Below, one piece after another: positions 33,611 to 42,567 of a stretch of DNA of 64,000 bases. The first letter of the stretch is position 1. The number at the start of each line of letters is the position of its first letter. Below the pieces are notes generated by a model, which ran no database searches, was not told the origin of the DNA, and saw nothing but the letters and a program-made list of their open reading frames with translations. The position numbers and the translations under genes are program-made. The DNA comes from Desulfopila sp. IMCC35006 (GTDB taxonomy: Bacteria > Desulfobacterota > Desulfobulbia > Desulfobulbales > Desulfocapsaceae), in assembly GCF_005116645.1 (NCBI RefSeq), contig NZ_SWCM01000001.1, forward strand, positions 620,001-684,000, written 5' to 3'.

Positions 33611-33687
33611 TGGTACACCAGACAGGATTCGAACCTGTGACCCCCTGATTCGTAGTCAGGTACTCTATCCAGCTGAGCTACTGGTGC
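33611..33687 (-). tRNA. tRNA-Arg (anticodon ACG)
   Basis: A 77-base minus-strand gene begins GCACCAGTAGCTCAGCTGGA. The anticodon stem-loop is CTGACTACGAATCAG (anticodon ACG), the T loop GGTTCGAATCC, and CCA is encoded at the end. All arms pair. It marks the boundary between the accessory half (left, at its 3' end) and the core half (right), a common place for island integration, though no direct repeat of its 3' end was found in the window. Confidence 0.96.
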
Positions 33688-33726
33688 ATTGGAGAGATGG
33701 TTTTATACCCTAGATTGATCGGTAAC

Positions 33727-35958
33727 TCAAGCCTGTTTTTTGGAAATATTTTCTTTTTCCGCCTTATGGAAGAGTATCTCATTGTCGGCAGGCTTCATAT
33801 CAACTTCGGCGACTATGTTAATTTCAACCTGATACCGTTTCTCCAGCTCCGCGAGTTCGCTTCTTTTATTGTTGAGCAGATAGGCGGCCACATCAAGAGG
33901 AAAGTGACACTCAATAGCCTCTACCTGTTTCCGGCTCGCGCCGGTCTGGATTCGCCGCAGATAGTAGAGAGAGAGTGTTTCGACTGATCGCACCGTCCCC
34001 CGGCCTTTACAATGCTCGCAGCGTCGGTAGTTGCCGGCCTCGATAGGGGCACCGAGCTTTTGCCGGGAAATCTCCATCAAGCCGAATTTGGATATCCTGC
34101 TGAAATCGACTTTGGCTTTATCTTTTTTCATCGCCGTCTTCACTTCTCTTTCGACGGCGAGGATATGCTTTCTATTGCGCATATCGATAAAGTCGACGAC
34201 TATCAAGCCGCCAAGGTCTCTCAGTCTCAGCTGTCGGGCCAGTTCTGCGGCGGCTTCCATGTTGGCCTGAAAAATTGAGGCCTCAAAATTTTTGCCCTTG
34301 GAGGTCGAGCCGGAATTGACATCGATTGCCACCAGTGCCTCGGTCGGATCGATAACAATGGAGCCGCCCGAAGGCAGACTCACCTGGGACTGGTAAATCG
34401 ATTCTATCTGATCTTCAACACTGTACTGATTAAAGATTGGTCGAGCGCCCTGATGAAAACGGACATTGACGGTTCTCTGCTGCTCCGGCAGCATTTTGAC
34501 AAACTCTTTAACCTGCTCCAGTGCGGTTCGATCATCAACCAGTATTTCCTGGATGGAGGGATCGAAATGTTCGCGCAAAAACCGGAGAACACTCCGATGA
34601 TCTTCATAGACCAGACCAACCCCATCCATCTCCTGACCTTTGTTTTTAATCTCATTCCACAGTTCAAGGAGATACTCGACATCGCGGGCTAAGGCATCCT
34701 GGGTTATATCAACGCTGGCCGTTCGGACAATCCAACCAATGCCTTCCGGCAAATTCATGGAAAGCATGGTATCCCGCAGTTGCGATCTTCGCTGCTCTCC
34801 GGAGATTTTCCGGGAAATTCCCGCCGAGTCCGATCCCGGCATCAGAACCACGCAGCGCCCGGGGATCGACAGGAAGGTGGTCATGTTTGCACCCTTTTTA
34901 CCCACCTCTTCCTTGACTACCTGGGCCAGAATCTCCTGCCCCTTCTCAATGACATTAGTTATGTTCAGTTTTTTCCACTGATTATTTTCCACCAAGCGAA
35001 GAGTTTCTGCCGATAAGTCCTGCTTATAGTACTCGGGGTGAATCTCGCTAAAGGGCAAAAATCCGTTTTTTTCGGTCCCGTAATCGACAAATGCCGCCTG
35101 AAGACTCGGTTCGATAGCGACGATGCGGGCCTTATAGATATTGCTTTTTGTCTGCGTTCTGGAAATGGTAGAGACATGGATGGATTCCAACCGGCCATCT
35201 TCAAGCAAGGCCAGACGGCATTCTTCCGGTTCTTCTGCGTTGATCAGCAGCTTGCAGACTTTTTTAGTTTCTTCTTTTGCGTGAGCCCTGGTACTCTTTT
35301 CTTCTACCGTTTGTCCAGCAGCCTCGGCGTCTTGCTCTTCCAATGCATTTTCGGAATCGGCATCCAGAGACCAGTCAAGTCCTGCCTCTTCAAGCGTGCT
35401 CTGTTCGGCGGCGGGTTCCGCGTCATCATCGGCCACGCTCGCAGCGACAGCGGGCTTATCCGCAGTCGTCGCCTTTTTCCTTCCTCTTCCCCGGCGCCCG
35501 CGAGGACGTTTTGGCTCGTCTTTTTCCTCTGCAGCTGTTTCTACAACCTGGGCGACGACAGTTTCAATTTCAGAGCCGACCTCTTTCTGCTCGGTTACGG
35601 CTGCTGTATCCGCCAAGATATCCTCGACGACTTCATCGGTTTTTTTCTTCGGTCGTCTGCCGGAGCGCTTTCTGGCAGGAGCGCTCTTTTTCTCTTTTTC
35701 CTGAGTTTGCTCCCCGGCACTGTCCTGAGCAGTACCAGCTTCTTGTTCAGGACTGATCTCTACCGCGGTTTTTCTGGGGGTTCTTTTTCTGGGTCGACTC
35801 TTGGCTTTTACAGGGGTGACCGCCTCCTGTTCTGGTTCCGGCGTTTCTGAAGCAGCGTCCGATGCCACCTCACTGGTGGTGCTCTTCCACCACGCTCCCG
35901 TCGTCGCCTTTATTTGCACAGTTTTATTTTCTTTATCAGCATCTTTTTTTCCAACCAT
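33727..35958 (-). CDS. rng: Ribonuclease G/E with long charged N-terminal extension
   Basis: 743 residues from ATG 35958 (AAGGA nearby). Residues 1 to about 240 form a low-complexity Lys/Arg/Glu/Ala/Pro extension (KSRPRKRTPRKTAVE, RGRRGRGRKKATTADK), a possible RNA-binding or scaffold region placed at the N- rather than the C-terminus. An S1-type RNA-binding domain follows (about 262-340, FVDYGTEKNGFLPFSEI). The RNase E/G catalytic core has the metal ligands in ALVAIDVNSG and IVVDFIDM. The zinc link CEHCKGRGTVRS lies at about 643. It matures rRNA and degrades mRNA. Confidence 0.93.
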   Translation of the reverse strand: MVGKKDADKENKTVQIKATTGAWWKSTTSEVASDAASETPEPEQEAVTPVKAKSRPRKRTPRKTAVEISPEQEAGTAQDSAGEQTQEKEKKSAPARKRSGRRPKKKTDEVVEDILADTAAVTEQKEVGSEIETVVAQVVETAAEEKDEPKRPRGRRGRGRKKATTADKPAVAASVADDDAEPAAEQSTLEEAGLDWSLDADSENALEEQDAEAAGQTVEEKSTRAHAKEETKKVCKLLINAEEPEECRLALLEDGRLESIHVSTISRTQTKSNIYKARIVAIEPSLQAAFVDYGTEKNGFLPFSEIHPEYYKQDLSAETLRLVENNQWKKLNITNVIEKGQEILAQVVKEEVGKKGANMTTFLSIPGRCVVLMPGSDSAGISRKISGEQRRSQLRDTMLSMNLPEGIGWIVRTASVDITQDALARDVEYLLELWNEIKNKGQEMDGVGLVYEDHRSVLRFLREHFDPSIQEILVDDRTALEQVKEFVKMLPEQQRTVNVRFHQGARPIFNQYSVEDQIESIYQSQVSLPSGGSIVIDPTEALVAIDVNSGSTSKGKNFEASIFQANMEAAAELARQLRLRDLGGLIVVDFIDMRNRKHILAVEREVKTAMKKDKAKVDFSRISKFGLMEISRQKLGAPIEAGNYRRCEHCKGRGTVRSVETLSLYYLRRIQTGASRKQVEAIECHFPLDVAAYLLNNKRSELAELEKRYQVEINIVAEVDMKPADNEILFHKAEKENISKKQA

Positions 35959-36777
35959 ATTTTGTCCTTTACACCGGATAGAGCACACCAAAGGCGGCCG
36001 CAACCCGACAATTTTATTGATAGAATCGTTGACAATGCAGGCATTAAAAATCCTGTTTTGCAACAATCAGCATATTTGTATTCACTTTTTTATCGGTATT
36101 CATTGAGCAAGCTCGTTTGCGGTTGCAACTGCACAGAGGGTGCACACTGCCGTCACACCACGTCGTACCCGCGCATTTCAGCCGGCCTGACAAAACTGTC
36201 TCTTACTCAATGTAAACCTGCAATTCTTAGTACCTTACCGATTATTTTCCTGTTTTTTTGCAGGAAAAACATCAGCCACAAGGTACTTATCCCGGTTTAT
36301 TTCCAGTTTACCGGAGTTTGGAGGTAATGATCTTAGGCATTTTATGAAGCCAGACACGTCCGGTGCAGTTACAGTAATTCCTGCCGTCCCCATGTGCTCA
36401 ATTCCCCGACATACTAGTACTGTCAATTCCCATGAAACACAAATGGTATTTGACATTATCCAACGAGAGACTGTTGATTTCCGTCATCATTTCCTGTACC
36501 GGGCCATCTTGAGGACATATCTCTTCCGGGTCACTGTTTTCTCAATTATATGAAATAGATGTTCGGTTCGACCAGAACACAGGTGCTGAGTTTAAACTTG
36601 ACAGTATTCGCTCTGAACCGTACATTTCCAGCTTCAGGTAACATTTAACTGCAATGTCGTCCATTGGTAACCATACACAATGCAGGAATGACGACAATAT
36701 TACGCATTTTACTCTTTTCTTCATCAATAGAAAAGGTTATTACACCGCCGACAACGATCTCTCGAAAGGAGTACACT
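35959..36777. other. Long intergenic between rng and lptD
   Basis: Upstream of both divergent genes. It contains the repeat at 36227-36321 and a palindrome TTTTCCTG...CAGGAAAA at 36245-36268. Reading frames here (for example 36235-36456 minus) lack ribosome sites and protein-like composition. I see no convincing gene. Confidence 0.45.
36227..36321. repeat. Short repeat with inverted ends (copy A)
   Basis: It begins TTAGTACCTTACC and ends AAGGTACTTATCCCGG, TTTATTTCCAG, TTTACCGGAGTTTG. AGTACCTT and AAGGTACT are inverted. Its end matches the copies at 15568-15614 and 40100-40250. Confidence 0.55.
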
Positions 36778-39093
36778 GTGCCACCATGCTTGTTCCGTAT
36801 CAGCCTTTTGCAACCGGCCGCCATTGTACTCACGGTTCTCTCCTCCTGCGTGATTACCTGTCAGGCATATGCGGAAAAGGCCTCGACTGAAGAATGGAAT
36901 GTTTCTGCGGATAAAATTGTCCGTTACGAGAACCCAAACAGCATTGTCGCCAAGGGCAATGTCGTTCTTATAAAACGAGAAAAGATGGCGCAGCCGCAAT
37001 CGGCGGCCGACATCCAGTCTTCGCTCTGGTCGAAACTCCTTACAGAGAACGCTGAAAAAACTCCGCTGATGGCTGGTGATGCGCAATCTCCGTCACCACA
37101 ATACCAGACAACCATGACAATCAAGGCTGACTGGATAGTTTACGATGTAGACCTGAAATCCATTAATGCCAAGGGAAACGTACACATCACCACAAAAGAT
37201 GACCAGCTTACCGCCAAAGCTGGAACCTTAAATCTGGTCGATGAGACCGGCACGTTTACCGATGCAACGATTCTTCACAAAAACAACACGCTTCATCTCG
37301 AAGGGAAAAAGATTGAAAAGACCGGGCTTGATACCTACCGGATTATTGACGGCTGGGCGATAACCTGTAAACTAGAAAGTGGTCAGACTCCCCCGTGGAG
37401 TTTCGCCAGCTCCGAAACTAACGTCCGGCAGGATGGCTTCGCGGTCCTAAAAAACGCGCGATTCAACATTAGAAATGTTCCGGTCTTTTATTCGCCTTAC
37501 CTGCTTGTTCCAGTTAAAAGTACTCGTCAGACCGGGTTTGTTTTTCCCGAATTTTCCTCCTCAACAAATAACGGCTATGGCGTAAACCTCCCCTTCTTTC
37601 TCAATATCTCTGAATCTGCCGATGCAACTTTTTACCCACATTACATGAGCAATCGAGGGCTTATGCCGGGGGTCGAATTCCGTTATGTTGCGAGCGAAAC
37701 CGACAAGGGAATTTTCACTGGGGATTTTCTACACGACAGGCTTTCGGACCCCTCGGAAACTTCCTATTATGACAGTACCGGATATACCCATGACAACAGC
37801 GACAGGTACTGGCTGAGAGGAAAGGCGGACCAATCTTTTGCCGAATGGCAGACACGTCTCGATATTGATATTGTTTCCGACCAGGATTATCTCAGCGAGT
37901 TTGACTCCGGCTTAACGGGATTTGAAAATACGCACAACCGGTACATGGGAACTTTTGGCCGGGGTTTCCAGAATAAGACAGATACCTTGCGAGAGAACAC
38001 ATTTAAAACGCTGCGCAGCTGGAATGGTACAGCACTGCAGGTCAACCTCATGGCCATCAACGATGCCGACACCACCGCCAGCGATACCGACACCCCACTG
38101 TGGTCGCTCCCCAGCATCGACTACGCCGGTATAGTGCCCCTCGGCAACACACGCTTTTCTTTTGACTGGGAGACAAGTTATGTCGACTACTGGCGGGAAG
38201 ACGGTGTAGGCGGACATGTATTCGACCTGAACCCGTCAATTTCCACACCTCTTTCACTGAGCCCATACCTTGAATCAAGAGCAGAACTTGGTCTCCATGA
38301 CACCTTTTACCTTGCTCAAACCTATGGGGATGCCGAGTGGGCATACAACGACACCCAGAACCGTCTGTATCCTGAGTTCGAAATCGAGGTGGCAACCACT
38401 CTGGAGAGAAATTTTACCTTCGGAGCAAAGAGTGACCGGACCGTCACCCACCAGATGAGACCCTATGTTAAATATGGTTACATCCCTCTGGTTGACGAGG
38501 GAGATCTCACCGAATTTGAGGCGGTCGACGCATTTGATAATAAAAATGCCATCACCTACGGTCTGGACAATTACATAAATACATTCATGGGAAATGAAGA
38601 GACCTGGAATCCCATCAATGACTATGCCGAACTGAACATTGCACAATCCTACGATCTTCGCAGTGAATCCTCGGACCAACCGTTTTCAGCTATCCTTTCC
38701 GAAATAAAATGGAAACCGTTCACCAGGACCTCAATTTCCTACAAAAATTATTATGACGTCTATGACAATACATTCACCCGACAAATCCTGGAAAGTGCCT
38801 ACAGCAACAGCAGGGGCGATTCCTTAAGTCTTGATTATAGTTACAGCGAGATCTCCGACATCGAGCAGATCAACGCGACGGTTCAAGCGTATATCATCAA
38901 CGGCTGGTATGCCGGCGGCAAAATTGAACATTCTATCTCGCAGGAGGAAACGGTCGAAGCCAGGGGTTCCCTCACCTATCGGGCTCCCTGCTGGGCGGTT
39001 AAATTTGAGACACGATACACCCCCACCGACACCGCTGTCCTCGTCGTTTTCAGTCTGGCCAACATTGGTTCGCCGCTGGGGATCAATTTTTAA
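36778..39093 (+). CDS. lptD: LPS-assembly protein LptD
   Basis: 771 residues from GTG 36778 (AAAGGAG eight bases before); the first 32 residues form a signal peptide ending near CQAYA. A periplasmic OstA/LptA-like jellyroll follows (about 45-240: ADKIVRYENPNSIVAKGNVV, KADWIVYDVDLKSINAKGNV), then an outer-membrane beta-barrel with the typical WQTRLDIDIVSDQDYLSEFD strand. The barrel ends in TDTAVLVVFSLANIGSPLGI. It forms the translocon that inserts lipopolysaccharide in the outer leaflet. The cysteines used for disulfide maturation in enterobacteria are mostly absent. Confidence 0.9.
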   Translation: MPPCLFRISLLQPAAIVLTVLSSCVITCQAYAEKASTEEWNVSADKIVRYENPNSIVAKGNVVLIKREKMAQPQSAADIQSSLWSKLLTENAEKTPLMAGDAQSPSPQYQTTMTIKADWIVYDVDLKSINAKGNVHITTKDDQLTAKAGTLNLVDETGTFTDATILHKNNTLHLEGKKIEKTGLDTYRIIDGWAITCKLESGQTPPWSFASSETNVRQDGFAVLKNARFNIRNVPVFYSPYLLVPVKSTRQTGFVFPEFSSSTNNGYGVNLPFFLNISESADATFYPHYMSNRGLMPGVEFRYVASETDKGIFTGDFLHDRLSDPSETSYYDSTGYTHDNSDRYWLRGKADQSFAEWQTRLDIDIVSDQDYLSEFDSGLTGFENTHNRYMGTFGRGFQNKTDTLRENTFKTLRSWNGTALQVNLMAINDADTTASDTDTPLWSLPSIDYAGIVPLGNTRFSFDWETSYVDYWREDGVGGHVFDLNPSISTPLSLSPYLESRAELGLHDTFYLAQTYGDAEWAYNDTQNRLYPEFEIEVATTLERNFTFGAKSDRTVTHQMRPYVKYGYIPLVDEGDLTEFEAVDAFDNKNAITYGLDNYINTFMGNEETWNPINDYAELNIAQSYDLRSESSDQPFSAILSEIKWKPFTRTSISYKNYYDVYDNTFTRQILESAYSNSRGDSLSLDYSYSEISDIEQINATVQAYIINGWYAGGKIEHSISQEETVEARGSLTYRAPCWAVKFETRYTPTDTAVLVVFSLANIGSPLGINF

Positions 39094-39128
39094 ATTTAAC
39101 CCGTATGGAACACTGACTAAAATCTGCC

Positions 39129-40085
39129 ATGTACTATGACATTTTCAATGGCGATGCCGATGGTATTTTTGCCCTTCATCAATATCGGCTGGAAAACCCA
39201 CTGCCAGAGACACAGCTTATAACCGGTGTAAAGAGGGATATACAGCTACTCTCCCAGGTAGAAAACCAGCACAACACGCTCCTTTGTGTTTTTGACATCT
39301 CCCTCGACAGTAACCGGTCCGCACTCCTGCAGTTGCTGCAGCACCAGAATAAGATCGTCTATTTTGATCACCATTTTGCAGGCAGCATCCCGGATTCCCC
39401 CTTCTTGCAGGCATGCATTGATCCCTCACCCAATACCTGCACCTCAATGCTCGTTAATAAAACTCTGGCCGGCAAACATTGCCTCTGGGCCATATGCGGC
39501 GCATTTGGTGACAATCTGCACCATCTGGCAAACCAGCAGGCCAAAAAACAAGGTTTGACAGAAGATCAGACCGGGCAGTTACAAGAACTGGGAGAACTTT
39601 TCAATTATAATGGGTACGGAACGACCATCGATGATCTCCACTACCACCCCCGAGATCTTTATACGGCTGTTCATCCGCACACCACCCCTTTTACTTTCCT
39701 GGAAAATGCCCCGGAGATTGTCGTACTGCGGCGGGGATATCAAGAAGATATTACCCTGGCAATGCAGATGCACGAGATGAAAACGGTTGGCAAAAACCGA
39801 GTATATATTCTGCCCGATGCCCCATGGGCACGGCGGGTTACCGGAGTTTTCTCCAATTTCCGGATGCGGGAACAACCAGACGCAGCCCACGCTATACTCA
39901 CTGAGGACAAAAACAACAACCTGAGGGTGAGCGTCCGCGCTCCGCTTAACGATCGACGCGATGCTGACACCCTCTGCAACCTGTTCCCTACCGGTGGCGG
40001 CAGAAAGGCTGCGGCAGGAATCAACAGCCTCCCGGCGCATCAACTCGACGACTTTATCGAAAAATTCCTCTCTTTTTACCGTTGA
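39129..40085 (+). CDS. DHH-family phosphoesterase-like protein
   Basis: 318 residues. N-terminal DHH domain signatures: YDIFNGDADGIFALHQYRL (DxD metal ligands), VFDISLDSN and the DHH triad IVYFDHHFAGSIPDS. C-terminally, FPTGGGRKAAAGINSLP is the DHHA1 'GGGxxxAAG' substrate-binding motif. Relatives include NrnA and RecJ-like enzymes that hydrolyse nano-RNA or pApA. It lies 36 bases behind lptD in the same direction. The substrate is unknown. Confidence 0.82.
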   Translation: MYYDIFNGDADGIFALHQYRLENPLPETQLITGVKRDIQLLSQVENQHNTLLCVFDISLDSNRSALLQLLQHQNKIVYFDHHFAGSIPDSPFLQACIDPSPNTCTSMLVNKTLAGKHCLWAICGAFGDNLHHLANQQAKKQGLTEDQTGQLQELGELFNYNGYGTTIDDLHYHPRDLYTAVHPHTTPFTFLENAPEIVVLRRGYQEDITLAMQMHEMKTVGKNRVYILPDAPWARRVTGVFSNFRMREQPDAAHAILTEDKNNNLRVSVRAPLNDRRDADTLCNLFPTGGGRKAAAGINSLPAHQLDDFIEKFLSFYR

Positions 40086-40099
40086 TAATGGTAAGTTTT

Positions 40100-40250
40100 T
40101 AGTGCCTTACTCCAGAATTCCTGCCATTCAGTTCAATACCCCCTCGAGGGGTACAAAAATCAAAATAATCTGGAGAGTGTCTTAAAATTAAAAACTTAAA
40201 AATACCACCAAGGCATTTATCCCGACTTTCTTCCCGTTTACCGGGGTTAG
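40100..40250. repeat. Short repeat (copy B)
   Basis: It begins TAGTGCCTTACTCC and ends AAGGCATTTATCCCGACTTT, CTTCCCG, TTTACCGGGGTTAG. It sits in the leader of mltB between two core genes. CCCCTCGAGGGG (40141-40152) inside it is a short palindrome. Confidence 0.55.
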
Positions 40251-40328
40251 CATAACAATAAACGTGAGGGAGAGACTATCATTTATTCGCGTCTTAAATT
40301 TTATATATTCGGCTCCGCGCTTTTCAGT

Positions 40329-41333
40329 GTGCTGCTGGTTTTTCTGATTGATGTCACCTGTATTGCCGAGGATGTCCCAAAGGCTGCCGATCTGGTGGTC
40401 GACAACCAACCTATCGACCTGAACAGCCAAAGTTATCAGCAGCTGTTTCAAGAACTGGTGAACCAGCATCACTTTGTCAAAAAAGACCTCGAACAACTCT
40501 TTCAAGGATTGCAAGGCGACCGAAAAGTACTGGAGCTGATGGATAAACCTGGAGAGGCCAAACCCTATTATGAATATTGGCCTCTGTTTATCACACCTTC
40601 TGTTATTGCCAAGGGCAAAGACAGTCTTGTCCAATACCGGCAGGTGTTTGATCGAATTGAAGCTGCATTTGGCGTCGATCGAGAATATGTTGTCGCCATC
40701 TGGGCCATCGAGTCCAGATTCGGCTTCAACCAGGGCGGTTTCAACCTCTTTCGGACGCTTAACACCCTTTTTGACATGTATCCCCGCAGGTCTGATTTCT
40801 ACCGGAAAGAGCTCATCAATTTTCTCATTCTGTGCAGGGCCAATAATATGGATCCACTGCGGGTTAACGGCTCGTACGCGGGAGCTTTTGGTCAGGCCCA
40901 GTTTATGCCGTCAAGTTTCAACAAATATGCGGTAGATTTCGATGGCGACGATCGGCGGGATCTCATTAATTCGATGGATGATGTCTTTGCCTCCATTGCC
41001 AATTACCTGAAAAATTTTGGCTGGACACTCCAGGCGCCTGTTTTTGCAGAGATCGGCGGTGAGCTTAAGCCAGAACTGCAGAATACACTCAAGAAAGAAG
41101 GACCTGAGGCCTTGCTTGACTGGCGAGCTGTCGCTGACATCCAGCAGGTCACCATTCCACGCCCACCAAACAATGGAAAACTGTCTATTGTCGAGTTGGA
41201 AAGATCCCTCTTAGAGGGCGGCGGAATGCGTTATGTCGCAGGCTACCCTAATTTCAGGGTTATTTTTGAATACAATCACAGCAACAAATACGCCATGACC
41301 GTAAGCGAGATGGCCGAATCATTCAAAAAATAA
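40329..41333 (+). CDS. mltB: Lytic murein transglycosylase B
   Basis: 334 residues counted from GTG 40329. The MltB/SLT2 domain carries the catalytic Glu in VVAIWAIESRFGFNQGGFN, then YAGAFGQAQFMPSSF and DFDGDDRRDLINSMDDVFAS. It cleaves murein glycan strands to 1,6-anhydro products. The GTG truncates the signal peptide: in frame upstream the sequence IIYSRLKFYIFGSALFS supplies a basic n-region, and GGGAG lies just before an ATC/ATT (40278/40281), so a rare ATT start is possible. mltA follows 10 bases later. Confidence 0.9.
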   Translation: MLLVFLIDVTCIAEDVPKAADLVVDNQPIDLNSQSYQQLFQELVNQHHFVKKDLEQLFQGLQGDRKVLELMDKPGEAKPYYEYWPLFITPSVIAKGKDSLVQYRQVFDRIEAAFGVDREYVVAIWAIESRFGFNQGGFNLFRTLNTLFDMYPRRSDFYRKELINFLILCRANNMDPLRVNGSYAGAFGQAQFMPSSFNKYAVDFDGDDRRDLINSMDDVFASIANYLKNFGWTLQAPVFAEIGGELKPELQNTLKKEGPEALLDWRAVADIQQVTIPRPPNNGKLSIVELERSLLEGGGMRYVAGYPNFRVIFEYNHSNKYAMTVSEMAESFKK

Positions 41334-41343
41334 GCAGACCTCG

Positions 41344-42549
41344 ATGCCTTATCGATTGCGTCCTCTTGCCCTGTTTGCTGTTCTGCTGACGATTGTTGGC
41401 CTTTCAGGATGCTCCCTGCCAAGCCCCGAAGATCCCTACAAACCGCTTCACCGTCTTACAGCGAGCGAGGCGCCTGTCTTCACCGATGATCTGCACATCG
41501 ATTCGCTGATCGATTCCGCCAAACGCCAGGCTGCATATCTGAAAAGACAGAACCCTGCACAAAAGATCGTTTTCGGCTCGGACGTCTATGACAATCGCTG
41601 GCTGCTGTTTTCCGTACAGGAATTCCTGGCAAAGCTCCAGCAACAACCGGACAGCAACGAGCTGCACCGGTTTATCCAGGAACATTACCTTGTCTATCAG
41701 GCCGGCGGGCGAACCGAATCACGAGATCGCAGCATGCTGGTCACCGGCTATTATGAACCGACATTCGCCGGCAGTCTTACGAAAACCCCACCCTTCCTGA
41801 CTCCCATTTACTCCCTGCCGAAATCTCTTGTCACTCTGCCTGCGCCAAATGGCAAGAAGTCCATTGGCCGATATGATAAAGACCATACCTTTGTCAGGTT
41901 CTGGGATCGGGCGGAAATCGAAAATAATGCACTGCTGCAGGGAGAAGAACTGGCCTTTCTCCAGGATCCTTTTGACGCTTTTCTGCTCCACGTACAGGGA
42001 TCGGGCCGGATTCAACTGCCGGACAAATCAATCAGAACCGTGCGTTTTGCCGGCTCCAACGGTCTTGATTATAGAAGTATCGGCAAGCTGCTGGCTGATG
42101 AAAAGAAAATGACCCTGGAAGAAGTAAACATCCCGGCCATAAGAGCGTACCTGCACGATCACCCGGATCAGCGGCAGCGGATTCTCCAGTCTAACCCCCG
42201 GTTTATATTTTTCAGCTGGGGGGATGTTCTCCCCCCCAGAGGCAGCAGCGGGGAACCCCTGACCCCCGGTCGATCGATTGCCATAGACGGGGCTGCTCTG
42301 CCCGGCGGCACTCTTGGTTATTTAATCGCACGGCGACCGCTAGTGGCTGAAGACGGGACTATCACCGGCTGGGTGCCGCTCAAACGTTTTGTATTCCCGC
42401 AGGATTCCGGGGCGGCTATAAAAGGAACGGGCCGGGTAGATATTTTCTGGGGGGCTGACGACTATGCCGAGGTCGCCGCCAACCATATGAAAGAACAAGG
42501 TTCACTGTTTTTTCTGGTGAAAAAGGGCTTTCCCGGAGTCACTCAATAA
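41344..42549 (+). CDS. mltA: Membrane-bound lytic murein transglycosylase A
   Basis: 401 residues with a lipoprotein signal (LTIVGLSGC, Cys about 23). The MltA beta domain (MLVTGYYEPTFAGSLTKTPP, DPFDAFLLHVQGSGRIQLPD) is followed by the 3D domain with the catalytic Asp (GSGAAIKGTGRVDIFWGAD; read here as DSGAAIKGTGRVDIFWG). It is anchored in the outer membrane and forms an operon with mltB. It is convergent with aroA, whose stop lies only 18 bases away. Confidence 0.92.
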   Translation: MPYRLRPLALFAVLLTIVGLSGCSLPSPEDPYKPLHRLTASEAPVFTDDLHIDSLIDSAKRQAAYLKRQNPAQKIVFGSDVYDNRWLLFSVQEFLAKLQQQPDSNELHRFIQEHYLVYQAGGRTESRDRSMLVTGYYEPTFAGSLTKTPPFLTPIYSLPKSLVTLPAPNGKKSIGRYDKDHTFVRFWDRAEIENNALLQGEELAFLQDPFDAFLLHVQGSGRIQLPDKSIRTVRFAGSNGLDYRSIGKLLADEKKMTLEEVNIPAIRAYLHDHPDQRQRILQSNPRFIFFSWGDVLPPRGSSGEPLTPGRSIAIDGAALPGGTLGYLIARRPLVAEDGTITGWVPLKRFVFPQDSGAAIKGTGRVDIFWGADDYAEVAANHMKEQGSLFFLVKKGFPGVTQ

Positions 42550-42567
42550 AGAACCACCGATACCAAT

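Noticed and set aside
36235-36456. Minus-strand 73-codon frame upstream of lptD
   Set aside because: It overlaps the short repeat at 36227-36321, lacks a ribosome site and has no recognisable domain.
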